Below are positions 13,781-22,418 of a DNA stretch of 25,173 bases, piece after piece. The stretch is taken from contig CAKRYM010000004.1 of assembly GCA_934427095.1 (NCBI GenBank), positions 1 to 25,173 of the forward strand, written 5' to 3'. Both the position numbers and the translations under genes were made by a program. Numbering within the stretch: the stretch's first letter is position 1; every line of letters starts with the position of its first letter. A model generated the notes under the pieces. It saw only the letters and a program-made list of their open reading frames with translations. It had not been told where the DNA came from and did no database searches. The DNA is from an uncultured Bacillota bacterium (GTDB lineage: Bacteria > Bacillota > Dehalobacteriia > UBA4068).

Positions 13781-15265
13781 ATGTTGTTTTCTCAGTTAAT
13801 CCAAGAATTGGGCCCCAATCCGTCTATTCTCAATGATCATGAAGATCAGGACATCTTAGGTATAGCCTATGATTCTCGCAAGGTAGAACCTGGTTTCCTT
13901 TTCGTGGCTATTCCTGGTACGGCGGTGGACGGACATGATTTTATTGACCAGGCCATTGAGCGTGGTGCGGTGGCAGTGGTTTGCCAAAAAGAAGTGCATG
14001 TTCCCACTACAGTAATTCGTATTATGGTGGAGGATAGCCGCTTGGCATTGGCCAGTTTGTCTGCAGGGTTTTATGGCCATCCTGATCGGGAGATGCGGTT
14101 AATCGGCGTGACCGGCACCAATGGCAAAACCACAACAACCAATTTGATCAAATGGTTGTTGGAAAAGGGCGGGCATAAAACTGGTTTGGTTGGGACCATT
14201 TGCAATATGGCCGGAGATAAGCAGCTCCCTTCTGATCATACGACACCAGAATCTTTAGAGCTATTCCAACTGTTCCACACCATGCGGGAAGAAGGCTGCA
14301 CCTATGTTTCTATGGAAGTTTCTTCTCATGCTTTGGCGCAGGGTCGCGTTTCTGCTTGCCATTTTGCTGGAGCAGTATTTACCAACCTCACTCAGGACCA
14401 TTTGGATTATCATGGCTCAATGGGCGCTTATTTACGGAGCAAGGTCAAGCTATTTAAAATGTTGGACCCTGACGAGGGAGAGAACCGCTATGGTGTGGTA
14501 AACATCAATGATAAGTCCTGCTACGCTTTTATGGATAATTGTAAAGCGCCAGTTTTGACTTATGGTAGTGATGAAGATGGTATTACTTTACGTTTGCTTT
14601 ATTACATGCCTGCCACTTCTGGTACTACCTTTGCCCTCACTTATGAAGGACAGCTTTACAAAGCGCAAATGCCGTTGATTGGCAAATTCAATGTCTATAA
14701 TGCCTTGGCGGCTATGGCTGTTGCCTTGCGCGAAGGAATGAGCATGGAAGAAGTTTTGGCTGCCTTAGCGGAAGCGCCTCAGGTACCCGGCCGTTTCGAA
14801 TTGGTAGACGAAGGGCAGAATTTTACTGTTGTGGTAGACTATGCCCATACACCCGATGGCTTAAAGAATGTGCTTAGTTCTGCTAGAAAGTTAAAACCCC
14901 GCCGGCTGATTACCGTTTTTGGTTGCGGTGGTAACCGGGACAAGGGTAAGCGTCCGATGATGGGGCATATTGCCGGTTCCTTTAGCGATGTGGTGATTAT
15001 TACTTCGGACAACCCTCGCAAGGAAAACCCCTTGGATATTATTGGTCAGATTGAAGAAGGCATTCGAGAAGTGGACAATAATTATTTGGTGGAAGAAAAC
15101 AGGGAAAAAGCCATTGGTATGGCCATTAACATGGCGGAAGGTGGCGATATGATCGTCATTGCTGGTAAAGGGCATGAGGATTATCAAATCTTGGCGGATG
15201 AGACCATACACTTTGACGATAGAGAAGTAGTCAGAGAAAAGCTTCGGCTTAAACTGGAGAAATAA
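13781..15265 (+). CDS. murE: UDP-MurNAc-tripeptide synthetase, mDAP-adding
   Basis: This 494-residue Mur ligase adds the third residue of the stem peptide to UDP-MurNAc-L-Ala-D-Glu using ATP. The ATP loop GTNGKTTTTN lies near residue 111, and the central HTTPE and SSHALAQGR segments contact the UMAG substrate. DNPR at 410-413 is the meso-diaminopimelate specificity motif; lysine-adding enzymes differ there. So the wall should contain mDAP. The start at 13781 is chosen since AAGGAGG ends 7 bases upstream; TTG at 13775 is too close. murF, which normally comes next, is absent: mraY begins 44 bases later. The protein is not a MurE-MurF fusion, as its length is that of MurE alone. Confidence 0.96.
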   Translation: MLFSQLIQELGPNPSILNDHEDQDILGIAYDSRKVEPGFLFVAIPGTAVDGHDFIDQAIERGAVAVVCQKEVHVPTTVIRIMVEDSRLALASLSAGFYGHPDREMRLIGVTGTNGKTTTTNLIKWLLEKGGHKTGLVGTICNMAGDKQLPSDHTTPESLELFQLFHTMREEGCTYVSMEVSSHALAQGRVSACHFAGAVFTNLTQDHLDYHGSMGAYLRSKVKLFKMLDPDEGENRYGVVNINDKSCYAFMDNCKAPVLTYGSDEDGITLRLLYYMPATSGTTFALTYEGQLYKAQMPLIGKFNVYNALAAMAVALREGMSMEEVLAALAEAPQVPGRFELVDEGQNFTVVVDYAHTPDGLKNVLSSARKLKPRRLITVFGCGGNRDKGKRPMMGHIAGSFSDVVIITSDNPRKENPLDIIGQIEEGIREVDNNYLVEENREKAIGMAINMAEGGDMIVIAGKGHEDYQILADETIHFDDREVVREKLRLKLEK

Positions 15266-15309
15266 GCATTAACCAATGCATGAACATTAACGGATAAGAG
15301 GGAAAAGAC

Positions 15310-16284
15310 ATGGTCTTTCTACTGATGTTTTTCTTTTTGGCGGCAACTTTGCTCACTATTCTTTGGGGGCATTTTCTCATTCCCATGCTACGCAAGCTTC
15401 ATGTAGGACAAGCCATTCGTAGCGATGGTCCCCAGGCTCATCTGGGCAAGGCCGGTACCCCCACTATGGGTGGGCTAATGTTTATTCCAGTCTTGCTTTT
15501 ATGCTGCCTGGTAGCGCCGGAAAAAACATCTTCTCTCGGCGTGTGGTTGTTCAGTTTTTTGGCTTTTGGGCTCATTGGCTTCATGGATGATTTAGCAAAA
15601 CTGCGGCATCATGAAAACAAAGGCCTTAGTGGTAAACAGAAATTAGCCGGGCAATTCGCAGCAGTAGCTATTCTTCTGTTGTTGCACGCCATGACTGACC
15701 CTGCGCCTACTGCTATTTATCTGTTTAGTGACCAGCCGTTGCTGGATATGAAGTGGCTGTATTACCCGGTGATGGCCGTGCTTATGGTGGGCATGGTAAA
15801 CGCTGTAAACCTTACCGATGGGTTGGATGGTTTGGCGTCCGGAGTAAGTATTCCAGCTTTCTTTGGCTTTTTGTGCATGTTTTGTGCCAATGGTTCCCCT
15901 TTTGTTAACCAATCGTTAGCTGCTGTTTCTGCGGCATTAATCGGCGGTTGTCTGGGATTTTTATGGTATAACCGCTATCCCGCCAAAGTCTTTATGGGCG
16001 ATACCGGCTCTATGGCTTTAGGCGGTGCAGTGGTTGGGCTTAGCATTGCTGGGAATATGGAATTACTGATGATAGGCTTCGGTATGGTATATTTATTGGA
16101 AGCCTTAAGCGTCATGTTACAGGTGGGGTATTTTAAACTCACGCATAAGCGGTTGTTTCGTATGGCGCCGCTCCATCACCATTTTGAATTGAAAGGATTC
16201 AAGGAAACAGAAGTCACTGCCGGCTTCTGGGCAGCTTCTGCTTTCTTTGTATTATTGACCGTGATCGCGTACACAATATGTTAG
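15310..16284 (+). CDS. mraY: Phospho-MurNAc-pentapeptide translocase MraY
   Basis: This 324-residue polytopic membrane enzyme (about ten helices) transfers phospho-MurNAc-pentapeptide from UDP to undecaprenyl phosphate, making lipid I on the inner face of the membrane. Family motifs are all present: DGPQAHLGKAGTPTMGG (near residue 39), DDLAKL (about 94), NAVNLTDGLDGLA (about 162) and FMGDTGSMALGG (about 228), plus the HHHFELKG loop near the C-terminus. The aspartates of the second and fourth motifs are catalytic or metal-binding in known structures. It is 44 bases after murE, with AGAGGG before the start, and its stop overlaps the ribosome binding site of murD. Confidence 0.97.
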   Translation: MVFLLMFFFLAATLLTILWGHFLIPMLRKLHVGQAIRSDGPQAHLGKAGTPTMGGLMFIPVLLLCCLVAPEKTSSLGVWLFSFLAFGLIGFMDDLAKLRHHENKGLSGKQKLAGQFAAVAILLLLHAMTDPAPTAIYLFSDQPLLDMKWLYYPVMAVLMVGMVNAVNLTDGLDGLASGVSIPAFFGFLCMFCANGSPFVNQSLAAVSAALIGGCLGFLWYNRYPAKVFMGDTGSMALGGAVVGLSIAGNMELLMIGFGMVYLLEALSVMLQVGYFKLTHKRLFRMAPLHHHFELKGFKETEVTAGFWAASAFFVLLTVIAYTIC

Positions 16285-16292
16285 GAGGGTTC

Positions 16293-17639
16293 ATGGACTA
16301 CAAAGGGAAAAAAGTCTTAGTCGTAGGCGCAGGATTAAGCGGTGTAGAAGCTACCCGATTTTTGTTGTCAAAGGGAGCTCATGTGCTCTTGACAGATACG
16401 AAATCCCGGGATAAGCTGGCCGAGCATGTACTGGCCTTAGAAAAGCAGGGCGTTCAATTCATGTTGGGCAATGTCCTGCCAGAAAAAGTGGACTGGGATA
16501 TGGTGGTGGCAAGCCCTGGGGTGCCGCCAGGAATTCCGCTGTATCGTATGAGCCGTGAAGCCGGTGTGGAGATCGTTGGGGAAATTGAGCTGGCTTGGCG
16601 GGAAGCCCATGCACCCTTTATTGGCATTACGGGTACCAACGGGAAAACTACTACCACGGCCTTGACTGCTTATGTATTAGAGCAGGGGAAAAAGGATATT
16701 CTCTTAGGTGGAAATATTGGGCAGCCCTTAGTCAGCTCCATTGGCGCTTTCCATGGAGATTATGTGGTTGCAGAGCTTTCCAGTTTTCAACTGGAAAGCT
16801 GTCAGGATTTTCGGTGCAAGATTGCTGTTTTTCTAAACCTTTCTCCCGATCATCTAGATCGTCATGGCACATTGGAAGCTTATGGCGCAGCGAAAAGCCG
16901 GATTTTTGCTAACCAGCAAGGGGAGGATACCGCCATTTTCAATGATGATGATGCATATGTCCGGGCTTTAGGGGACGTTTTACCTAGCCAGGTGTTACGC
17001 TTCAGCCTGACCCATAAAGTGCAGAACGGGATGTATTTGGCGGATGGTAGGATCTTTTTTGTGCAGGATGGCCAGGAAAGGTATGATTTCCCGGCGTCAA
17101 GCATATTTATCAAGGGGAAACATAATATTGCCAACGCCATGGCCGCTGCTTTGGCAGCCCATGTGGCAGGGGTAGATTGGGAAACCATCAGCCACGCATT
17201 GGCAACGTTCCCCGGTGTTCCGCATCGCTTGGAATTTGTCTGCCAAAAAGATGGCGTCACTTATGTGAATGATTCAAAGGGGACAAATCCAGACAGCACA
17301 ACCCAGGCATTGCTTGCTTATGATGAGCATATGATTCTTTTGCTAGGCGGTAGAAATAAAGGTGTGGATATGCATCCTTTGCTACAATTGGTAAAAAGCA
17401 GAGATGTGCAACCAATATTCTTTGGTGAGGCCTTACCTGAATTTAAGCGGGCAGCAGATGAGTTAGGCATGAAAAATTATGTCTTGGCTGATGACTTCCA
17501 GGACGCGGTATTACGTGGAGCTAAGCTAGCTCATCCTGGCGATGTGGTGGTTTTGTCGCCAGCTTGCACTTCTTGGGATGCTTTCCCCAATTTTGAAGCC
17601 AGAGGGGACCGTTTTAAGGAAATCGTTAGAGAATTGTAA
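16293..17639 (+). CDS. murD: UDP-MurNAc-L-alanine:D-glutamate ligase MurD
   Basis: This 448-residue Mur ligase adds D-glutamate to UDP-MurNAc-L-alanine in the cytoplasm. An N-terminal Rossmann segment (KKVLVVGAGLSGVEA) binds the UDP moiety, the ATP loop GITGTNGKTTTTALT is near residue 110, and LSPDHLDRHG and VNDSKGTNPDST are the usual central and C-terminal family motifs. The start at 16293 is preferred to an ATG at 16278 because TAGGAGGG (16282-16289) sits just before it and inside the upstream frame. It lies 8 bases after mraY and 18 before ftsW, in the standard order. Confidence 0.96.
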   Translation: MDYKGKKVLVVGAGLSGVEATRFLLSKGAHVLLTDTKSRDKLAEHVLALEKQGVQFMLGNVLPEKVDWDMVVASPGVPPGIPLYRMSREAGVEIVGEIELAWREAHAPFIGITGTNGKTTTTALTAYVLEQGKKDILLGGNIGQPLVSSIGAFHGDYVVAELSSFQLESCQDFRCKIAVFLNLSPDHLDRHGTLEAYGAAKSRIFANQQGEDTAIFNDDDAYVRALGDVLPSQVLRFSLTHKVQNGMYLADGRIFFVQDGQERYDFPASSIFIKGKHNIANAMAAALAAHVAGVDWETISHALATFPGVPHRLEFVCQKDGVTYVNDSKGTNPDSTTQALLAYDEHMILLLGGRNKGVDMHPLLQLVKSRDVQPIFFGEALPEFKRAADELGMKNYVLADDFQDAVLRGAKLAHPGDVVVLSPACTSWDAFPNFEARGDRFKEIVREL

Positions 17640-17650
17640 GATGAAGGAAC

Positions 17651-17710
17651 GTTGATCATGGTGACAAGAGGGCAGGGGGAAAGAGCATTGGTCATGGCAA
17701 CAAGTGGGCA
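17651..17710 (+). repeat. 36-base imperfect tandem duplication at the ftsW start
   Basis: The stretch 17656-17674 (beginning TCATGGTGACAAG) recurs at 17692-17710 (TCATGGCAACAAG) with 16 of 19 bases equal, a shift of exactly 36 bases (12 codons). Each copy includes an in-frame ATG. It appears to be a small in-frame duplication that extends the N-terminus. Confidence 0.5.
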
Positions 17711-18806
17711 TAAAAAAGGCAAACCAGATTGGTTGCTGCTTGGCGCTGTGTTGTTACTGCTATCCATTGGTATCATCATGGTGTATTCCGCTAGCCAGTA
17801 TTCAGCTAGTTATGAACCATATAACGACACGTATTATTTTCTGAAAAAACAGTTGGTCAATGCGCTGGTGGGAGCAGTTGCTCTGATCTTTGCTTATAAG
17901 ATCGATTTCCGCGCATATAAGAAATTTTCTTATCCTCTGTTCGTATGCTTAATCGGTGTCTTAGGGTTTATGGTAATTAGCACCCAGATTGGTGTGGTGG
18001 GTGGTGCGCAGCGTTGGTTGGAAGTTGGCCAACGGTCTATTCAGCCCTCTGAATTTGCAAAGGTTATTCTCCCTATGACCATGGCAAAATGGATTTCTGA
18101 TCACCGGGATGAGGTTCGCAGCTTTCAGATGGGATTCTTGCCTTGTATCGGCATGACGTGTTTAGTTTGCGGCCTGATTTTTGGTCAGACAGACCTTTCT
18201 TCTGCTATGGTGGTAGGGGGAACGGGCTTTGTGGTGATGTTCTGTGCGGGCATCCGGCCTAAATACCTTCTCGGCACCATAGGTGCTGGCGTAGCTGCCT
18301 GTACTTTGGCCATTATTTTGGAACCTTACCGTTTGGAGCGTGTTTATGCTTGGTTTAACCCTTGGGCCTATGAAATGGATGAGGGGTATCAAACAGTACA
18401 GTCGCTGATGGCTTTGGGGTCTGGTGGCTTAACTGGGGTTGGATTAGGTAGCGGTGGTTCCAAATGGTTTTACTTGCCGGAGCGGCATACCGATTTCATT
18501 TTTTCTGTGTTAGGCGAAGAGATGGGGTTCTTGGGCGCAGTTTTGGTGGTGCTGCTCATCTTCTTTATTATTTGGCGGGGTATGCGCATTGCGGTAAAAA
18601 TCCGTAATCTTTATGCCTCCTTATTAGCCATGGGGGTAATTTCCAGCTTGGCTTTACAGTCCTTGTTGAATTTGGGGGTGGTTACCGGTCTTTTACCGGT
18701 AACTGGTGTGACTTTACCCTTTGTTAGCTATGGAGGCACGTCTTTACTTGTTTCCATGGGAATGATCGGAATTTTATTGAATATATCGCGTTTTGTTGAT
18801 GGATAA
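17658..18806 (+). CDS. ftsW: SEDS-family glycosyltransferase FtsW/SpoVE
   Basis: This 382-residue polytopic protein (about ten helices) belongs to the SEDS family, which polymerises lipid II into glycan strands together with a class B PBP. Family segments include GVVGGAQRWLEVG, QPSEFAKV (about residue 130), the DLSSAMVVGGTG loop, and LPERHTDFIFSVLGEEMGF, with VSYGGTSLL near the end. In this cluster position it is the partner of the PASTA-PBP. FtsW (division) and SpoVE (sporulation) cannot be told apart by sequence alone. The start region has a 36-base imperfect duplication, giving two candidate ATG codons: 17658, with AAGGA 9 bases upstream, and 17694. The extra N-terminal residues are hydrophilic. 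A hairpin follows the gene. Confidence 0.93.
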   Translation: MVTRGQGERALVMATSGHKKGKPDWLLLGAVLLLLSIGIIMVYSASQYSASYEPYNDTYYFLKKQLVNALVGAVALIFAYKIDFRAYKKFSYPLFVCLIGVLGFMVISTQIGVVGGAQRWLEVGQRSIQPSEFAKVILPMTMAKWISDHRDEVRSFQMGFLPCIGMTCLVCGLIFGQTDLSSAMVVGGTGFVVMFCAGIRPKYLLGTIGAGVAACTLAIILEPYRLERVYAWFNPWAYEMDEGYQTVQSLMALGSGGLTGVGLGSGGSKWFYLPERHTDFIFSVLGEEMGFLGAVLVVLLIFFIIWRGMRIAVKIRNLYASLLAMGVISSLALQSLLNLGVVTGLLPVTGVTLPFVSYGGTSLLVSMGMIGILLNISRFVDG

Positions 18807-18814
18807 TGATTTGG

Positions 18815-18870
18815 ACAGGAAGCACGAACTTGATTTTCATGTGAAGGTTTTGTGCTTCCTGTTTGATTTT
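18815..18870 (+). terminator. Long-loop hairpin between ftsW and murG
   Basis: ACAGGAAGCAC (18815-18825) pairs perfectly with GTGCTTCCTGT (18852-18862) across a 26-base loop. A T-rich stretch follows. It may terminate or attenuate readthrough from the upstream dcw genes. The promoter at 18875 restarts transcription directly after it. Confidence 0.65.
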
Positions 18871-18874
18871 TCTC

Positions 18875-18902
18875 TTGCGAAATCTTAATTATTGTGTATA
18901 AT
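18875..18902 (+). promoter_or_regulatory. Promoter for murG-murC-murB
   Basis: TTGCGA (18875-18880), a 16-base spacer and a perfect TATAAT (18897-18902) lie 28 bases before the murG start. With the hairpin just upstream, this makes murG-murC-murB a separate transcription unit inside the dcw cluster. Confidence 0.7.
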
Positions 18903-18930
18903 AGAAATGATACACTTTAGGAGGTTATCC

Positions 18931-20004
18931 ATGCGAGCCGTGATTACGGGAGGCGGTACTGGAGGACACATCTACCCAGCGTTAGCCATTGGCGAAAAAT
19001 TGCGTAGCGCTGATTGGGAAGTTCTCTATTTAGGGGTTGCCGGCGCCATGGAGGAAAGACTTAGTCAAAAGCAAGGTTTTCCTTTTGCCGCGATTCCTGC
19101 GGAAGCCTTATCTCACCAACCGGTGGCTTTATTGAAAGCCGCAGCTTTAAATGGAAAAGGCATAAACAAGGCGCACCATATCCTTAAGGAATTTTCACCT
19201 GCGGTAGTGGTAGGTACGGGGGGGTTTGCTTCTGCCCCCTCAATTTTTGCCGCACAAATGCTGCACATTCCTACGGTCTTACATGAGCAGAACGCTTTTC
19301 CTGGCCGTGCGAATCGGCTGTTGGCAAAAAAAGCCGCTGCGATTTGTTTAACTTTCGCGGCGGCAGGGGAGTATTTCCCGCATCCAGAGCGCCAATATTT
19401 AACGGGTTTACCGATTCGGGCGCAAATCCTTACCTCTTCCCGGCAAAAGGGGCGAGAAGCGTTGGATATTCCGGCTGATGCTTCGGTTTTACTGATTACC
19501 GGCGGTTCCTTAGGCGCTGCACATTTAAACCGTAGCGCTTTGGCCATTGGGGAGAAACTGCTGGCTGATGGCTGGTGGGTGATTCATATTTGTGGGCGTG
19601 AGGAGTATTTGCAAGTGAAACAACAAGCGCCAAAGGATAGAAAATGGCTGTTGTTCCCTTATGTAGATCAGATGGAGAACCCCCTTTGGGCAGCAGATTT
19701 AACCGTTTGTCGGGCTGGAGCTAGCTTTTTAGCTGAAGTTGCAGCAGTGGGGCTACCTTCGATTCTCGTGCCTTACCCTTATGCGGCCAATGACCATCAA
19801 CGGTTTAATGCCAAAGCCTTTGCTTCAGCAGGTGCGGCCTGTATCCTGGAGGATAGTGATCTGAAAGGGGAAACTTTGCTAAAGCAAATTCGAGAAATAC
19901 AGTCTACCCCTGGCGCCTTGACGAAAATGTCTGCTGCGGCTTTACGCTTGGCAGAAACAGACGCGGTGGGTAAGATTTATTCCATTATTCAACGAGTACA
20001 ATGA
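18931..20004 (+). CDS. murG: Lipid II synthase MurG (GlcNAc transferase)
   Basis: This 357-residue glycosyltransferase (GT28) transfers GlcNAc from UDP-GlcNAc to lipid I, making lipid II at the inner face of the membrane. The N-terminal GGGTGGHIYPAL loop (residues 7-18), HEQNAFPGRANR (about 124), ITGGSLGAAHLN (about 189) and the C-terminal CRAGASFLAEVAAVGLPS (about 263) are the known MurG G-loops and donor-binding regions. The start at 18931 has GGAGG 6 bases upstream; an in-frame ATG at 18892 lies within the promoter and is rejected. murC starts 29 bases downstream. The length is normal. Confidence 0.96.
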   Translation: MRAVITGGGTGGHIYPALAIGEKLRSADWEVLYLGVAGAMEERLSQKQGFPFAAIPAEALSHQPVALLKAAALNGKGINKAHHILKEFSPAVVVGTGGFASAPSIFAAQMLHIPTVLHEQNAFPGRANRLLAKKAAAICLTFAAAGEYFPHPERQYLTGLPIRAQILTSSRQKGREALDIPADASVLLITGGSLGAAHLNRSALAIGEKLLADGWWVIHICGREEYLQVKQQAPKDRKWLLFPYVDQMENPLWAADLTVCRAGASFLAEVAAVGLPSILVPYPYAANDHQRFNAKAFASAGAACILEDSDLKGETLLKQIREIQSTPGALTKMSAAALRLAETDAVGKIYSIIQRVQ

Positions 20005-20033
20005 GTTTCTCTGCATATGGAGGAATAAAATAG

Positions 20034-21410
20034 ATGGAAAACAACTTGCATTTTATCGGTATCGGCGGTATTGGCATGAGCGCGATTGCCAAAATTATGC
20101 TGCATAATGGCTTTCATATTAGCGGCTCCGATGTACAGGAAAGTCGGTTGACCAAAGCCCTTGTGGCAGATGGCGCCGTCATCGCTTATGGCCATTCAGC
20201 GGAAAATATTCCTGCCCACACAGAAGCGGTGGTTTATTCTTCTGCAGTGAAGGAAGATAATCCGGAAATGGTAGAAGCAAAACGCCGCGGCTTGAAGATT
20301 TACCGGCGAGCGGAAATGTTGGCCTATTTAATTTCCACCAAGGTTGGGATTGGTGTTGCAGGCGCCCATGGGAAGACTACTACTTCTGCAATGATTGCCA
20401 CTATGCTGGAATTTGCTGGTTGCGATCCTACGGTTATTATTGGCGGAATGTTGCCTGCCATTGGGGGGAGCAATGCCAAAGCTGGAGATGGCCCTGTCCT
20501 CGTTGCAGAGGCTGATGAAAGCGATGGAACTTTTCTGTTGCTTCTACCGAAAATTGCTGTGGTTACCAATATTGAAGCGGACCACCTGGATCATTACCAT
20601 AATTTACAGAACATCATTACTGCTTTTCAGCAGTATTTGGCGCAAGTGCCAAAGGATGGTTTTTCCGTGGTCTGTACAGATTGCGCTATCCTGCGGAATT
20701 TAATGGTTAATACCCCTGGAAATTATATTACTTATGGTCTGAAAGAGCCGGCAGATTATACTGCCCGTGAGATTCAACACCATAGCACAGGGGTTGGGGC
20801 AGATATCTATGCTTATGGAACGAAACTGGGGCGACTGGAATTAAATGTGGTTGGTGAGCACAATGTGGTAAACGCTTTGTCCGCCATTGCTGTGGGGATG
20901 CGTTTAGGGCTAAGTTTTGCCCAATGCGCAGAAGGATTATCTCATTTTACAGGCACTGGTCGTCGTTATGAATTAATGGCGGAAACGGATACCTTAAAAT
21001 TGGTGGATGACTATGCCCACCATCCTACAGAAATTGCCGCCACCATTGCGGCTGCTCGTGCCCAAGGTGCAAAAAAGCTGTTAGCTGTTTTTCAGCCGCA
21101 TCGCTATAGCCGGACTGAGGCAATGTATAAAGAATTCGCGCAGGCCTTATCTGATGCGGATCAAGTTCTGTTATGTGAAATTTATCCTGCTTTTGAGCAG
21201 CCAATCCCCGGCGTATCTGCGGAAATGATTGCCAAAGCTTTACAGGCAAGCGGGCATAAAAAGGTATCTTTTGTGCGGACCATGGACGAAGCGCTGGATT
21301 TTCTGAAGAATACCATTTCTGATGAGGATATGGTACTGATTATGGGGGCGGGAAATGTCCGCTCTCTTAGCGAGCGATATGCCAAAGAATTACTTGGAGC
21401 GAAAGTATGA
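20034..21410 (+). CDS. murC: UDP-MurNAc:L-alanine ligase MurC
   Basis: This 458-residue Mur ligase adds the first residue, L-alanine, to UDP-MurNAc. The N-terminal FIGIGGIGMSAIAKI motif is diagnostic of MurC. The ATP loop GVAGAHGKTTTSAM lies near residue 108, and EADESDGTFL, VTNIEADHLDHY, the DDYAHHPTEI loop and FQPHRYSRT follow in family order. The start has ATGGAGG 10 bases upstream. Its last bases overlap the murB start (ATGA), giving coupled translation. The protein is a single-domain MurC and is not fused to MurB or Ddl as in some bacteria. Confidence 0.97.
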   Translation: MENNLHFIGIGGIGMSAIAKIMLHNGFHISGSDVQESRLTKALVADGAVIAYGHSAENIPAHTEAVVYSSAVKEDNPEMVEAKRRGLKIYRRAEMLAYLISTKVGIGVAGAHGKTTTSAMIATMLEFAGCDPTVIIGGMLPAIGGSNAKAGDGPVLVAEADESDGTFLLLLPKIAVVTNIEADHLDHYHNLQNIITAFQQYLAQVPKDGFSVVCTDCAILRNLMVNTPGNYITYGLKEPADYTAREIQHHSTGVGADIYAYGTKLGRLELNVVGEHNVVNALSAIAVGMRLGLSFAQCAEGLSHFTGTGRRYELMAETDTLKLVDDYAHHPTEIAATIAAARAQGAKKLLAVFQPHRYSRTEAMYKEFAQALSDADQVLLCEIYPAFEQPIPGVSAEMIAKALQASGHKKVSFVRTMDEALDFLKNTISDEDMVLIMGAGNVRSLSERYAKELLGAKV

Positions 21411-22315
21411 ATAGTATAACGATACAAGAAATACAAGGGCTATTGCACTTACCCGTGCGAAAAGATGAACCCATGTCTGCTCATACCACCTGGCGCATTG
21501 GCGGGCCTGCGGATCTTTATGTGCAGCCTACAGAGGAGGATGAGCTGGCTTCTTTGCTCTCCTATTTGCATACCCATGAGATTCCTTGGCTGGTCATTGG
21601 TAACGGTTCCAATTTGCTGGTGGGGGATAAGGGTGTCCGCGGCGTGGTGATCAAAATGGGCGAAGCCTTTTCTGGTACCACATGGACGGAAAATACCGTT
21701 GAAGCCAAAGCCGGTACGCTTCTTTCCGTGCTGGCGTTGGAAGCTGCAGAGCGCTCGGCGACGGGATTAGAGTTTGCCCGAGGCATTCCTGGTAGTATTG
21801 GCGGCGCCGTAAGGATGAACGCTGGCGCTTATGGCGGAAATATCGGTAATTTTGTTACACAGGTGCATGGGGTTAGTTACAGCGGCGAAAAAGTTTCTGT
21901 GGCAGGTGAGGAAATTACTTTTGCTTATCGCAACAGCAGTCTGTTCGCTTTGGATGCTGTGGTTACTCGGGTGGTTCTCGCTTTGCAGCCTGGAAATCGC
22001 GAAGAAAGCATGGCCCTAATGCGCGAGTATTTACAGCGGCGTTCCTTTGCGCAGCCTTTAGAATATCCTTCCTGTGGTAGCGTGTTCCGAAATCCGCCTA
22101 ATCAGCATGCTGGTCTTTTGATTGAAAATACTGGCTTGCGGGGATTAAAATGTGGTCAGGCACAGGTTTCTGTGAAGCATGGAAATTTCATTGTAAATTT
22201 AGGTAATGCGACTGCGGCAGAAGTCCGAGAATTGATTGAAATGGTGCAAGAAAAAGTTTATGATTTTACTGGCGTGAAATTAGAGCCTGAGGTAAAATTT
22301 ATCGGTGAGTTTTAA
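21407..22315 (+). CDS. murB: UDP-N-acetylenolpyruvoylglucosamine reductase MurB
   Basis: This 302-residue FAD enzyme reduces UDP-GlcNAc-enolpyruvate to UDP-MurNAc with NADPH, the second committed step of wall synthesis. FAD-binding segments TTWRIGGPADLYV and VIGNGSNLLVGD are present, as are FARGIPGSIGGAVRMNAGAYGG and SCGSVFRNP, whose serine is the proton donor in known MurBs. The final LEPEVKFIGEF holds the conserved glutamate. It belongs to the shorter type II group of Gram-positives by length. It starts four bases inside murC and is the last gene of the cluster; the usual ftsQ/divIB is absent downstream, where a hairpin and an opposite-strand gene follow. Confidence 0.96.
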   Translation: MNSITIQEIQGLLHLPVRKDEPMSAHTTWRIGGPADLYVQPTEEDELASLLSYLHTHEIPWLVIGNGSNLLVGDKGVRGVVIKMGEAFSGTTWTENTVEAKAGTLLSVLALEAAERSATGLEFARGIPGSIGGAVRMNAGAYGGNIGNFVTQVHGVSYSGEKVSVAGEEITFAYRNSSLFALDAVVTRVVLALQPGNREESMALMREYLQRRSFAQPLEYPSCGSVFRNPPNQHAGLLIENTGLRGLKCGQAQVSVKHGNFIVNLGNATAAEVRELIEMVQEKVYDFTGVKLEPEVKFIGEF

Positions 22316-22362
22316 GCAAAGCTTTCAATAGGAATAGAGTACAAATTTTCGTTTTATACGTT

Positions 22363-22410
22363 AAGGGCCAGGCAGATATTGTTGAAACAGTATCTACCTA
22401 GCCCTTTTGT
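22363..22410. terminator. Terminator at the end of the dcw cluster
   Basis: A 16-base-pair stem with two C-A mismatches (22363-22378 with 22391-22406) has a 12-base loop and is followed by TTTTGTGTTT. It lies between murB (+) and the convergent SLOG gene (-). The A-rich and T-rich flanks may allow use from both sides. Confidence 0.7.
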
Positions 22411-22418
22411 GTTTCCTG

